Part shown: positions 50,061 through 61,965 of the stretch, piece after piece
Position numbering within the stretch: position 1 is the stretch's first letter
Layout of the letters: every line of letters starts with the position of its first letter
Assembly (NCBI GenBank): GCA_016946835.1
Contig: JACVTC010000024.1
Location: forward strand, 1,437,501-1,499,500
Length of the DNA stretch: 62,000 bases
Source of the DNA: Neocallimastix lanati (nom. inval.)
Taxonomy: Eukaryota > Neocallimastigomycota > Neocallimastigomycetes > Neocallimastigales > Neocallimastigaceae
Direction of reading: 5' to 3'
Notes under the pieces: model-generated
Databases searched by the model: none
What the model was told of the DNA's origin: nothing
The model's input: the letters and a program-made list of their open reading frames with translations, nothing else
Program-made: the position numbers and the translations under genes

Positions 50061-52496
50061 TTATGTATTTACTTTTTTTTTACTTGAAAAAACAGCTTTT
50101 GGAGACTTAAAGGTTCCTTCAGTAACCATGGCAACATTATTTGGAGAAGTAAAGACAATGTTCTTATTTTCATTATATCTAAAGTTTTCAGATATAATTG
50201 TATCATCACAACGTCTAATTCTATAAGAATCATCGTGATTAAGTTTTAATCTACGTAAGTTCCATGTAATCATATATGGACCGGTACTAGTAATAATGGA
50301 GCGCTCAAGACCTTCACCTATATCAAATCTAGCTGGAGTAAATGAAATTTCTTCTTTCATATTAACAACATCTTGTGGACGAAGCTGTAATTTTCTTGGT
50401 ACTGGTTTGACTCTCTTAGAAGAACTATATTCAAACATATCCTTAACATCAACAAATAAAAGATAAGTCTTAGTAGTAGCAACAAGATATCTACCATCAT
50501 TAGTTACATCAATTGCGATAATTTCATCACCAATTCCTGGTAATACTGTAGTAGCCTTAACACCAATTCTATTATAAAGACTAATTTTACCCTTATTATT
50601 ACCTAATACAATATTGCCATTACCATTTGTGGTCATACAAGTGAATTTTGGATTAGTAGTATATTGGAACTTAACATCCATATAATTCTTATTTGATAAT
50701 CTTGGATCCAATAAGAATAAAGAGTTTTCTCTATAACCTAAGAACGTTTTTTCACCTGTTAATTGTGCATATTTAGAAGTTGGACAAAGACCCTTAATAT
50801 ATTCATAATCAGTATTGTATTCTTCAACAACTTTTCCTCTATTTAAATCCATCTTATAAATCTTGTTTTCTTCAGTATCATAAGCATCCTTATTTAACAT
50901 TAATAATGCATCATCTTGTTCATGAAGCATCAAGTTTTCTGGAACAAATTTTGTTTGATCTAAGCCTTGAATATTATCAATAGTAGTTACATATTTTAAT
51001 TTTTCATTATCAGTATGTTTAAATACACCAATTTTATTACCACGAACAACAAATGATCTATCATATTTATAAGCCATAGCTAATTCTTCATTAGATAATC
51101 CATCATCAGCTGGTGGTTGTTCTTCATCATCTTCTTCATCATTTGATTGAGTTTCATTTTTAATGATCTTATTAACATGTTCTTCTTCTTCTTCTTGTTG
51201 TTCATCTTCGTCCTCTTCATTTTCTTCCTCTTCACTTTCATCTTCAAAAACGAAATATGAGGTTGGTTCATTAGTATTAACATTAACTTTAGCTTCATGA
51301 TGATCTTTTGTGAAGTCGTGTTCTTCTTCTTCTTCTTCTTCATTAATAATTAAGTTTTTATCAAAGGCCTTTAATAAATATTCCAATTCATCATTATCCT
51401 TAGCTTTTTCAATAGATTTTCTTTGAATTGATTCATATTTACATAAATTAAATATTCTTTGAAATTCTTCCTTATCTTCAATAGTATCAAAAACAATAGA
51501 ATAGGCGTTTAAGTTTTTGTCAGTAGTAATACACCAAATGAATGATCTATATTCATGATTAAAATCTTCATTCATATTAGAATCAATTTGCTTTTTGATA
51601 TTAACATCACCTTCAACTTCTAACACATAATCATATTTACCAGATTTAGTAATTTTTACCAAGGTATCTGGTGAAATAAGTTTAAATGAAGCTTCCAATA
51701 TATCATATTTATAAATATTATGATTCTTCGAATAAACTTCACCTTTAACATTAGTTGTAAGATCCTTATTTAAAGAAGAAATAGTATTCTTAGTACCTAA
51801 TTCTTTCTTAGCATTATCATTTGATGATGGTACATCTACATTGTTTACATTTAAATTGCTTTCATTGGATTCTTCTTGATTTGATTCAATCTGTTGATTT
51901 TTATCGATACCCTTTCTCATTACTTCTTCTTCAACATTATAAACTATACTCTTGTTCTTAAAATCTTCGATATAATTATTCAATGATTCTTCATCAGCAT
52001 TAGTAAAATCCTCATTAAATTTGGACTCATATATACAATGATAAACAACATTTTCAAAATTTGATATATTTTCATCACTTTCTTTGTATGGAACAAAAAC
52101 GTACCTTGTGGTTATATTATCCTCAGATTTCACTAACCAGAAGAAAGCTTCTTGCTTTTTATCATCATGTTCCCATATTTTCTTTACAAATCTTGTTTCT
52201 TCTGTAATTAGAAATATTTTTTCATAGTAACTATCAGATAATTCATCTTCTGAATCTTCATTTTCCAGTTCATCTTCACCTTCTTCAAATACACGTGTTA
52301 CAACCAAATTATAAAAATTTCGTCTTGAAGTTTTTTGAATTGTCATAAGTGAATCAAGAAATAAACATTCCGAAGTAATATTTCTAACAGTAGATTGTTG
52401 AATCTGTTGATAAAGTTCACCTGATAATTTTACGTTATCAATTCCTACCTCAGAATTGCCAAAAACTTTATTCGTAAAAGACTTTAATATAAACAT
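50061..52496 (-). CDS. VID27: VID27-family protein
   Basis: A single exon of 811 aa from ATG at 52496 (MFILKSFTNKVFG), the only intronless conserved gene here. Vid27 proteins are cytoplasmic; in yeast the name comes from vacuolar import and degradation of gluconeogenic enzymes, with little known mechanism. The N-terminal domain (about 1-180) shows ECLFLDSLMTIQKTSRRNFY, and a PH-like middle domain (about 260-360) contains YRSFIWCITTDKNLNAYSIV. A long Glu/Asp region follows (about 385-470). The C-terminal beta-propeller-like VID27 domain (about 480-811) has FLGYRENSLFLLDPRL, IVLGNNKGKISLYNRIG and DEIIAIDVTNDGRYLVATT, with TGPYMITWNLRR near the end. The length agrees with the family (about 780-900). 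Confidence 0.95.
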   Translation of the reverse strand: MFILKSFTNKVFGNSEVGIDNVKLSGELYQQIQQSTVRNITSECLFLDSLMTIQKTSRRNFYNLVVTRVFEEGEDELENEDSEDELSDSYYEKIFLITEETRFVKKIWEHDDKKQEAFFWLVKSEDNITTRYVFVPYKESDENISNFENVVYHCIYESKFNEDFTNADEESLNNYIEDFKNKSIVYNVEEEVMRKGIDKNQQIESNQEESNESNLNVNNVDVPSSNDNAKKELGTKNTISSLNKDLTTNVKGEVYSKNHNIYKYDILEASFKLISPDTLVKITKSGKYDYVLEVEGDVNIKKQIDSNMNEDFNHEYRSFIWCITTDKNLNAYSIVFDTIEDKEEFQRIFNLCKYESIQRKSIEKAKDNDELEYLLKAFDKNLIINEEEEEEEHDFTKDHHEAKVNVNTNEPTSYFVFEDESEEEENEEDEDEQQEEEEEHVNKIIKNETQSNDEEDDEEQPPADDGLSNEELAMAYKYDRSFVVRGNKIGVFKHTDNEKLKYVTTIDNIQGLDQTKFVPENLMLHEQDDALLMLNKDAYDTEENKIYKMDLNRGKVVEEYNTDYEYIKGLCPTSKYAQLTGEKTFLGYRENSLFLLDPRLSNKNYMDVKFQYTTNPKFTCMTTNGNGNIVLGNNKGKISLYNRIGVKATTVLPGIGDEIIAIDVTNDGRYLVATTKTYLLFVDVKDMFEYSSSKRVKPVPRKLQLRPQDVVNMKEEISFTPARFDIGEGLERSIITSTGPYMITWNLRRLKLNHDDSYRIRRCDDTIISENFRYNENKNIVFTSPNNVAMVTEGTFKSPKAVFSSKKKVNT

Positions 52497-53817
52497 TATT
52501 TTTTTTATCTTCAAATAAAAAAATAATAATTATATATAAATAAACAAATAAATAAATAAAAGTTTTAAATCTATTTATTGATTTATATAAAAAAAAAATA
52601 AAAGTACTAATTGGAATAATTTATTCTAATTTTATGATAAAAATTTTTGATGTAGAGTGAATTTAATTCATTTTATAATGTAATTTTTACTAAAAATTAG
52701 CCACATTAAAGATTTTATATTTATTAATATATTAATAAATATAAAAATTAGAATTAATAAAAACATTAAATAAATAATATATTTCATTTAGACTTTAAAT
52801 TTATTTTTTAAAAAAAATCATACTTATTAAATAAATAAAACTATTTAAATACATAATAAAATATTAAATACTATAATTAATAAGTAAATATATTTTAAAG
52901 TTATAAAAAATATATATAAAATAAGAATTAAAACTAAATGAAAAGAAGATTCTTCACTGTTATTAATAATAAATATATTTATTTATTTATTTATTTATAT
53001 ATTATATTAAATTAATATATAATTTTAATTTAAAGACTCGAAAGTTTTTTTTTTTTTTTATTTTTTTGAATTTATTTATATTTTTTTGTTTTAAAAAAAA
53101 TAAATGTAAAACTATAATTAAAAATATTTTAAGTAATTAAACAAGAAAATAATTTTTTCCTTTTTCTAAACTTATAATAATAATAATAGTAATAGAGAGT
53201 AATAGTAATATTATTACTATTACTATTATTTTAAATATTATATTATTATTAGTGGTAGTAGAACAATAATTATAACTATTATTCAAATGATTATTAAGTA
53301 TTTATTTATTTGGTTTTTTTTAATATTAAAATAAAAAATTGGTATATTAAATACACGTGATAATTAATAGTAACTACTTTTTTTTTTAATAAATTATTAT
53401 TAATATGTTCATTCTTCATAAATTTTAATTAAATATTTAAAACTTTAATTAATAGTGTACATAATACTATTTTGAATTAATATGAATTTCACCAGCCATA
53501 ATATTTAATATAATTATTAATAATAAAAAATTTTTAAAAAATTGACAATAAGAATACAAGCCATTTACTTTTTATAATTTTAAAAACAATTATATTTTTT
53601 ATTTATTAGTTTAAAATAGAATGAATCTATACTAAATTTAATATTATATATATTACATTAATTTTCTATCCAATCATCCAATAATTTTTTAGTATAGAGT
53701 TGGTATTTCATAATTGGATCAATATAGTTATTATATATTCAGAAATATAATTATAGTAATAATTTTAAGTTTAATTATAAAAATTCCATAATTATATTCA
53801 AAGAATAATAAATCTAT
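52497..53817. other. Intergenic, nothing recognised
   Basis: AT-rich upstream region of VID27 up to the edge of the MULE-like element. A short palindromic GTAATAG/CTATTAC region lies near 53185-53230. No gene or RNA is supported. Confidence 0.6.
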
Positions 53818-53825
53818 GGGGTGTG

Positions 53826-53937
53826 GGGCATTTCGCCAAATTGCATATCGCCAGGTTGCGTTTCGCCAATTGTTTTGAAAGCATGTGGCGTATTAAAAAA
53901 ATGTGGCATTTCGCCAAGTTGCATTTCGCCAAATTGA
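53826..53937. repeat. Left terminal inverted repeat with tandem motif
   Basis: Five degenerate copies of GCATTTCGCCAA separated by AAATT/AGGTT-type spacers, with a GTGGCGTATTAAAA block between the third and fourth. The same order, inverted, is seen at the right end. Repeated motifs of this kind would suit binding of several transposase molecules. Confidence 0.8.
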
Positions 53938-54649
53938 GAATTATTAAATAAATAAATAAAATAAATTAAATATTTTTAATATTGATGTATTTATATTTTT
54001 GAAGTAAATATTAAAAAATTTTTTTTCATATATAAATAGCTATCTGTTTAAATAAATAATAAATAAAAAAAAATAATAATAATAAAATAAACAATATAGT
54101 AATATAATTAATAAAAAAAAAATAATATAAACAGTATTGCTATAATTATAAAAGGATTGTCAATAATAATAATGACGATTAAATTATAAATAATATTATT
54201 ATTATTTACAAATATATATATATAAATTAATTAATAAAAATAATATTTACCTACTTAAGAAAAATTTAAAAAGTATTTTACAAATTAATAATAAATAATA
54301 TATAATAAATAATAAATAAATAATATAAACTGTAGCAATAATTACAGAAACATCAATAATAATATTTTTATAGTAACGATGAAAATTATAATAGTTGTTA
54401 AATATAAAAATAAATATAAAATTATAATATAAAAATTTTTATACTTTATATAATAAAAAATATAATAAACTTATAAATACTTTATATTTATCCAGTTACA
54501 CTAAAAAAAGGAATTATTTAAAATATAGAAGAATTAAAAAATAAGATTTGGATAATTAATCTTCATTTAAAGTATATATAATTAAAAATATATATTATTA
54601 AAATTATATATCTTTATAATTAAATTTATTTTTATAATTAAATATTATT

Positions 54650-55288
54650 AATAAAAACTATCTAATTCTTTAGCGTAAGTTCTTGTAATAAATATTTGAT
54701 AACTAAATTTAGGGGCAATAAAAAATGTACCATCAACAAATATATCATCATTATATTCTCTAAATAATTTTACTTGAAAGGGAGATTGAAAAATTATTAA
54801 ATAAATATTTTTTGAATATCATAAAATTTTCACCTCACTTTGTTTTATAATATTTAGATTCATTAGGAATTTCAGTAAATGTTGTTACATTGGATGGAAG
54901 TTTTTATTTAAATTTCTTGATATTTGAGATTTAATTGAATCATATTCTGAACATATAAATCTCATTTCCTTAGAAATTTTATTATATAGGGGTTTTATTT
55001 TTATACCATAAGGAATTGAACTTTTTTTCAATTCCATCTTTAATTTTATGTTTCATTATAGATAGAGATACATCGTATTCTTTTTCAAAATGATTAAGTG
55101 AACTATCATATTTTAAGATTTCTTTCTTATCATTTAAAATAATAAAAGATTTACATTTATTTCTGTACATAAACTTTTGAATTATCTTTTCTTATATATG
55201 AAAAATTAAATTTATATTTTTTATTAATAATAATTTATTTTTTTCTTTTGTTAGACTCACTTATATCAATAATAAGATTTTTTTCCAT
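54650..55288 (-). pseudogene. FLYWCH/MULE transposase pseudogene, truncated
   Basis: Read on the minus strand from an ATG at 55288 (MEKNLIIDISESNKRKK, then stop). The next blocks are KYKFNFSYIRKDNSKVY, a frameshift, then NKCKSFIILNDKKEILKYD, a FLYWCH-finger-like pattern, and LNHFEKEYDVSLSIMKHKIKD (given in part). After more shifts come ICSEYDSIKSQISRNLN and VDGTFFIAPKFSYQIFITRT, the latter carrying the first catalytic Asp block of MULE transposases (DGTF). The frame ends at about 54650, before the rest of the DDE core, so the protein is both broken and C-terminally truncated. This family is abundant in anaerobic gut fungi, to my knowledge. Confidence 0.75.
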
Positions 55289-55439
55289 TTCTATATTTTT
55301 ATAAATATTATTTAATTATATAATTAAAATTATTATATTTATCCAATATTATTCTAAATACTAATTATGAAAAATTAGTTTTTCAATTATTTGTAAAAAA
55401 AAAATAGATAACTAAAGAATGCAATAGTAAGTACAAGTA

Positions 55440-57375
55440 TACAAAATAAAATAAAATAATATAAATAGTAGAATATAAATATAAAGATTGAATAAAATAA
55501 ATAGTAGAATATAAATATAAGTACAGATTGAATAAAATAAATAGTAGAATATAAATATAAGTACAGATTGAATAAAATAAATAGTAGAATATAAATATAA
55601 GTACAGATTGAATAAAATAAATAGTAGAATATAAATATAAGTACAGATTGAATAAAATAAATAGTAGAATATAAATATAAGTACAGATTGAATAAAATAA
55701 ATAGTAGAATATTAAATAAAGGTACAAATTGAAAAATAAAGTAAAATAAAATAAAATAAAATAAAATAAAATAAATATTAGAAATATAAATATAAAGTAC
55801 AGATTGAATAAAATAAAATAAATATTAGAAATATAAATATAAAGTACAGATTGAATAAAATAAAATAAATATTAGAAATATAAATATAAAGTACAGATTG
55901 AATAAAATAAAATAAAATAAATATTAGAAATATAAATATAAAGTACAGATTGAATAAAATAAAATAAAATAAATAGTAGAAATATGAATATAAAGTACAG
56001 ATTTAATAAAATAAAATAAAATAAAATAAAATAAAATAAAATAAAATAAAATAAAATAAAATAAAATAAAATAAAATAAAATAAATAGTAGAATATTAAT
56101 ATAAAGTACAGATTGAATAAAATAAAATAAAATAAAATAAATATTGAATGTAATAATATAAAAGTACAAGTATATAAAATAAAATAAAATAAATATTGAA
56201 TGTAATAATATAAAAGTACTAATATATAAAATAAAAAAAATATTTATCATTATTTTTTATTAAAGAATATTAAAGACAATTTATTTTTAAAAATAAAATG
56301 TTTTATTTAATTATATATGTTAGAAAACAAAAAAATCATTTATATTTAATGAGATTATTAATAAACAATAATATTGTTTTATATATTAAATTACATCATC
56401 ATCAATTGAATACAATAAAAATGTAAAAAATTTTCATTTCTAAAACATTGATCTGTAATATTCTTTAATAAAATATTATTAGATATTTATTTTATTTTAT
56501 TTTATTAAATCTGTACTTTATATTTAATATTCTACTATTTATTTTATTTTATTTTATTTTATTCAATCTGTACTTTATATTTAATATTCTACTATTTATT
56601 TTATTTTATTTTATTTTATTTTATTTTATTTTATTAAATCTGTACTTTATATTCATATTTCTACTATTTATTTTATTTTATTTTATTTTATTTTATTAAA
56701 TCTGTACTTTATATTCATATTTCTACTATTTATTTTATTTTATTTTATTTTATTTTATTTTATTAAATCTGTACTTTATATTCATATTTCTACTATTTAT
56801 TTTATTTTATTTTATTTTATTTTATTAAATCTGTACTTTATATTCATATTTCTACTATTTATTTTATTTTATTTTATTTTATTTTATTAAATCTGTACTT
56901 TATATTCATATTTCTACTATTTATTTTATTTTATTTTATTTTATTAAATCTGTACTTTATATTCATATTTCTACTATTTATTTTATTTTATTTTATTTTA
57001 TTTTATTAAATCTGTACTTTATATTCATATTTCTACTATTTATTTTATTTTATTTTATTTTATTTTATTTTATTTTATTTTATTAAATCTGTACTTTATA
57101 TTCATATTTCTACTATTTATTTTATTTTATTTTATTTTATTTTATTTTATTTTATTTTATTAAATCTGTACTTTATATTCATATTTCTACTATTTATTTT
57201 ATTTTATTTTATTTTATTTTATTTTATTTTATTTTATTTTATTTTATTTTATTTTATTAAATCTGTACTTTATATTCATATTTCTACTATTTATTTTATT
57301 TTATTTTATTTTATTTTATTTTATTTTATTTTATTCAATCTGTACTTTATATTCATATTCTACTATTTATTTTTA
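55440..57375. repeat. Large inverted minisatellite, two arms of about 0.8-0.9 kb
   Basis: The left arm (about 55440-56230) repeats a core reading GTACAGATTGAATAAAATAA then ATAGTAGAATATAAATATAA, at first with an exact 40-bp period and then with longer units. The right arm (about 56490-57375) repeats the reverse complement (AAATCTGTACTTTATATTCA then TATTTCTACTATTTA) about 13 times, with variable numbers of TTTTA pentamers between cores. The arms face each other across about 260 bp of unrelated DNA, so single strands could fold into very long hairpins. Confidence 0.9.
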
Positions 57376-57484
57376 TTTTATATACTTATTACATTCTTTA
57401 TTTATTTATTTATTTGTTTGTTTATTTATTTATACATTTATATTTTTTTTTACATATAATTTTATTAAAATTTTTATGGCGTTA

Positions 57485-57776
57485 ACATATAATTTTACAA
57501 GCCATTAAAAATAAATGGCGTATTGAAAATTTTTATTATAAAAATTGGCGAAATGAACCACATTCAAAAAAATTATTTTGAATTTTTATTTAAAAAGATT
57601 ATTTTGAATTTTTATTTATTTATTTATTCATTTATTTATATCAATAAGCCACTTATCGAAATGCAACTTGGGGAAATGCAATCCGGTGAAATGCAACATT
57701 TTAATAATACGCCACTTGGCGAAATGCAATCTGGGGAAATGCAACTCTCCCAAATCTATGTATTTAAATAACCCCC
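57485..57776. repeat. Right terminal inverted repeat with tandem motif
   Basis: Inverted counterpart of the left end: several copies of GGCGAAATGCAA or GGGGAAATGCAA with an AATACGCCAC block, ending in a CCCCC run. The 82-codon frame 57523-57771, with repeated Gly-Glu-Met-Gln, is this repeat read as protein and is not a gene. Confidence 0.8.
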
Positions 57777-58597
57777 TATTTTAAAATAAATTATTTTAAA
57801 AAAATTTTTCTCATAGTTCGTTATTTAACAATATATGCTATTATATATAAAATAATAAAATTTTCCAAATACCTTTAACTGCAATAACAAGTTCTTTAGA
57901 ATATTATGATTATTAAAAAAATATTTATATATTGAAATCCATAAATATAACTTTATATTACATAAAATATTTAATGTATTTTGCATTTTATTACTATATT
58001 TATTAATTATTATTTAATGTATCTTAATATTAACTATATTAATTTTTTAATTATTTTTTTTATAATCTTTTAAACTTAATCTATTTCATTTCAGTAATAC
58101 TTTTAATATTACTTAATTGATAATTTTTTAATCCTATTATATAAAAGTTAATTTAATAATATTTCAGGTAGTCAAATAGAAATAGCTGATAAATTAATTG
58201 TATATATTACTTAACAAATAATAATATTATTTAATATAAATCATAATATATACGCCTATATAGTTAACATTAAACAATAAATGGATAATTAATATAAAAA
58301 AATATATATTTACATACTATTTATACTTTTTTTTTTTTTTTTACTTTATTATTTATTTTTGTTTTATTTTCATATTTTTTTTAAAAACATAAAATAAGTA
58401 TTTATAAATTAAAAATTATAGAAATAAAAAATTTATATTTTATATATTATTTAATATTTATAAACTTATTTTTCTATAGAAATTAAAATATATATTAGTA
58501 CTATTATTAAATTAATATAATAGTAATAAATAATAAAAATAAAATTGAAAATTATTTGATAAAATTTAAATTCTCGAATAGATAATACATAAACAAA
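57777..58597. other. Intergenic, upstream of TPR-KDEL gene
   Basis: AT-rich DNA between the MULE-like element and the next gene. It should contain that gene's promoter, but I see no specific motif. Confidence 0.55.
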
Positions 58598-60884
58598 ATG
58601 GCTCAAGTAAATCCAATTATGTTAATTTCAGCAGCTCAGATTGTATGATTAATTTTTTAGTATCATATTTCTATAAAAATTATTTTAAAGTTAAAATTAC
58701 AAAAATACAAAAATAATACTTTTTTTTTTTATAAAAAAAATAATTAAATATAAAGGCAATGTCAAAAAATAATTACGATGATGCTGTAAAACATTTATCA
58801 AATTTAATTAATGCTTTCCCAAAAGTTACACCAAGCATTGCTTTAATTCAAAGATGTAATTGTTATTACCAACTTAAAGAAGTAAGATAAAAACATTTAT
58901 ATTTATGTAATTTCATAAAATAAATATGGAATTGTTTGAAGTAATTCTAATAAATACATAATTTTTAAATATAGTATCAAAAATGTATTGATGATGGTTT
59001 AACAGTTCTTAATTTACCAGATCTTCAATTACAAGAAGGTAAAATTTATTTTAAAAACATAAATGAAAAAATTTCCTCATTTATAATAATTTATTAATTA
59101 TTAATGTAAATAATAATTATTTGTAGAAATTGTTGCTGGTATAAAATCTATTCATGCCACAGCTAAACATCGTATAGCAGAATGTAAATATAAAAATATA
59201 TACATTAAAAATAACATGTAATTTAAAAATACTTTTAAATAATCATCATCATAATAATAATAATATATTAACGGTAATAAAATTTTAGCTTACACTGCTC
59301 TAAATCAACCAGAGAAGGCTAAAGAATATGCTGATAATATTGAAGAAATTGAAAAAAATTTTAAGGATAACGAGACTAGTCAAAAGTTACGTGAAGAAGG
59401 TAATGAATTATATAAAAGTGGCGATATTGAAGGAGCTTTAAAGAAATATAAAGAAGCATTTGAATTAAACAAGACTAGTGAAATTATTTGTGGCAATATT
59501 TGTGCTGCGTACTTAAAAATTGAAAAACTTGATGAAGCCGAATACTGGGTTAATAAAAGTTTAGAGCTTAAGCCTCATTGGCAAAAAGGTTTTTATCGTA
59601 GAGGTTTAGTTTTAATGAAAAAGAAGGAATATTACAAAGCAATGGAAGCATTTAATGAATGCTTATTAACAGCTCCAAATGATACTGAAATTAAGAAAAT
59701 GTATGCTGAAGTAGCAAAATCCTGTACAGAATTTGGTTTAAATGAAGAAGGTTATCCAAAAGAAATTAAAAAAGGATTGGAAGAATTACAAAAAGATTCA
59801 TGGGTAAATGAAAAATAATAATTTAGATATAAATATTTTATAATTTTATATATTTTTATTAAAATATTTTAAATTCAAAAATTTTAAAATGTTCTTATAT
59901 CACATATTAAATAATATTCTTAATATATAAAAAAATAATATTATAATACATATATTAAAGGATCCAGTTGAATGGGTTAAAGAGAAAAAATCTGAAATTA
60001 GATATTTTGGTATTGAAAAATGGGATAGAGAATGTATTAGTCATTTACTTGATCCAGAATTTCAACAAGCTGTTTATGATGGTATGCAAACCAAATACCC
60101 AGATTTCAGAAAAGGTATGCTTCCACGTGGTTTCATTCCAAAAGAAGCTAATAGAGTAAGTAAATTAATATTTTATTATAATTTTAAATCTCATTATTGA
60201 AATGCCAAAATTATAAAAAATTTTAAATAATATTTATTTATGTTTTGATTAAAAATAATTTTTTCTATCATTTAGGTTCAATACGATGTAGAGTCATTAC
60301 CAACATATGTCCTTCCAACTGAAATGTTAATTTCATTATATTATCTTTTAATTTTAATGCGTAATGTATACGAAGACATGGATTGGTCTATTGTTTTCAG
60401 TATGTATTATCCACCAGTCCCACAAAATGGGCCTGTTCGTGACCCACCACTTCCAATTTATGGTGCTATTGTTTCAAAGGAAGCAAGATTAGTAATTGAT
60501 ATCATAAAATATATGGAGGGTGAAAATAATGCTAGACGTAATTTCGATGATATGATAAAATTATTCATAGATGAAGAATTAGAAAGTAGAAAATTAAAGT
60601 GTATTGCTGTTGATGACCCAGAAAAATTCTTAAAATTTGTAAAGCTTTACAACAAAGATAAAAAATTAGTAGCTCAAAAACCAAAAAGTACTGATAAAAA
60701 TGCTGGAAATAAACTTGATAAAAATTTAATTGGATTGATTGTATCAGCATTAGCATTTATTTGTATGATTGTTTATACCATTACAATAAATATTTTACAA
60801 AAAAAATTGGAAGTCAATGATCCATTAAATGAAGAAAATCCAACAGAAACACCATTCACTGGAGAAAATAAAGATGAATTATAG
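58598..60884 (+). CDS. Tail-anchored TPR protein with KDEL terminus
   Basis: Seven exons (58598-58642, 58756-58881, 58975-59038, 59127-59183, 59289-59803, 59961-60155, 60276-60884) join in phase to 536 aa. There is no N-terminal signal peptide. Residues about 15-115 form TPR-like helices. Residues about 128-235 are a three-repeat TPR domain with every carboxylate-clamp position filled: R132 and N136 (LREEGN), N167 (GNICAAY), K197 and R201 (WQKGFYRRG), the set that binds the EEVD tails of Hsp70/Hsp90. A conserved-looking middle domain of unknown family follows (PPVPQNGPVRDPPLPIYG). One hydrophobic helix lies at about 485-507, then a 25-residue acidic tail ending KDEL immediately before TAG. 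Predicted: cytosol-facing co-chaperone on the ER membrane with a luminal KDEL. Function is inferred. Confidence 0.85.
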
Positions 60885-61327
60885 ATGGATTAATAAAATT
60901 ATAAATAATAATAAAACAAATTTAACAATTTCAATTACAAAAACACACCTATCATTTTATTATTTATATTTAAAGTTAATACCTTTTCCTAATAAAAATA
61001 ATAAAAATTTTAATATTTATTTGATTATTTTTATTTTATTTTTATTTCCAAATTTTCTTAAAAAATAAATAAATAAATAAAAAAATAAATAATATCAATA
61101 ATAATAGTAATAATAATTGTTTAAATCAATCATTAAAACGTAAAAGAATTAATATATAGAAGAAAAAAAAAATTAAAAATAAAATAGATATTTAAACAGG
61201 ATAACAGGATGTTTCTTAAAAAATTAATAAATATATACAATAAAAATAAAAATAATAAAAAATAAGAAATAAATGAAAAAAATAAAATAAAAAATAAAAA
61301 ATAAAAAAATAAAAATAAAAATAATAA

Positions 61328-61360
<33 letters not shown>

Positions 61361-61616
61361 AAATTAATAAACAAAAATAAAAATAATAGAATTAAATAAA
61401 TAAAACAAAATAAAATAAAAATAAAAAAAAATAAAAATAAAAATAAAAATAAAAAAAAAAATATTTAAAATTACACTAAAATTATAATATATATTATATA
61501 TAATTTTAAAAATTAAAAATTTATAATAATAATTAAAATAAATTTAAATTTAATGTGTATTAACCTTTTAATTATATATATAAAGATTATATAATATATT
61601 AGTTAAATAAATACTT

Positions 61617-61648
<32 letters not shown>

Positions 61649-61965
61649 TCATATATATAATAATAAAAATAAATTAAAAAATATTAGTTTATGATAATAG
61701 CAATAAAAATGAGCATAAATGATATATCATTCAAATTATAATTTTTGTATTAATTTAAATATCAAATGAATATATATGTGATATATATATTTAATTATTT
61801 TTTTTTATTTATTTTTATATATTTATTTCAGAATTATTTTTTTATTATATATATTATATATTTATTTGTTTTATTATATTTGGTAATCGATAGGTAATAT
61901 AAATTATTGATTGATATTTACTAATAATAAAATTGATATAATTATTTTATTCATTAATTTTATCT

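Larger units (their letters stand above)
53818..57776. mobile_element. Degenerate MULE-like DNA transposon, about 3.96 kb
   Basis: Both ends carry inverted copies of a tandem motif with consensus TTGCATTTCGCCAAG (left about 53826-53937, five copies; right about 57485-57760, six or more copies in the opposite orientation), each capped by a G/C run (GGGG at the left, CCCCC at the right). Between them are a FLYWCH/MULE transposase relic on the minus strand and a large inverted minisatellite. Long TIRs with repeated subterminal motifs and a MULE-type protein fit a Mutator-like element. A clear 8-10-bp target duplication was not found, so the exact ends may be off by some bases. Confidence 0.75.

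Noticed and set aside
55383-57375. CRISPR-like array
   Set aside because: Cores are separated by variable pentamer tracts, not unique spacers, and occur in both orientations in a eukaryotic context.
57523-57771. Protein with repeated Gly-Glu-Met-Gln
   Set aside because: It is the tandem TIR motif of the MULE-like element read as codons.
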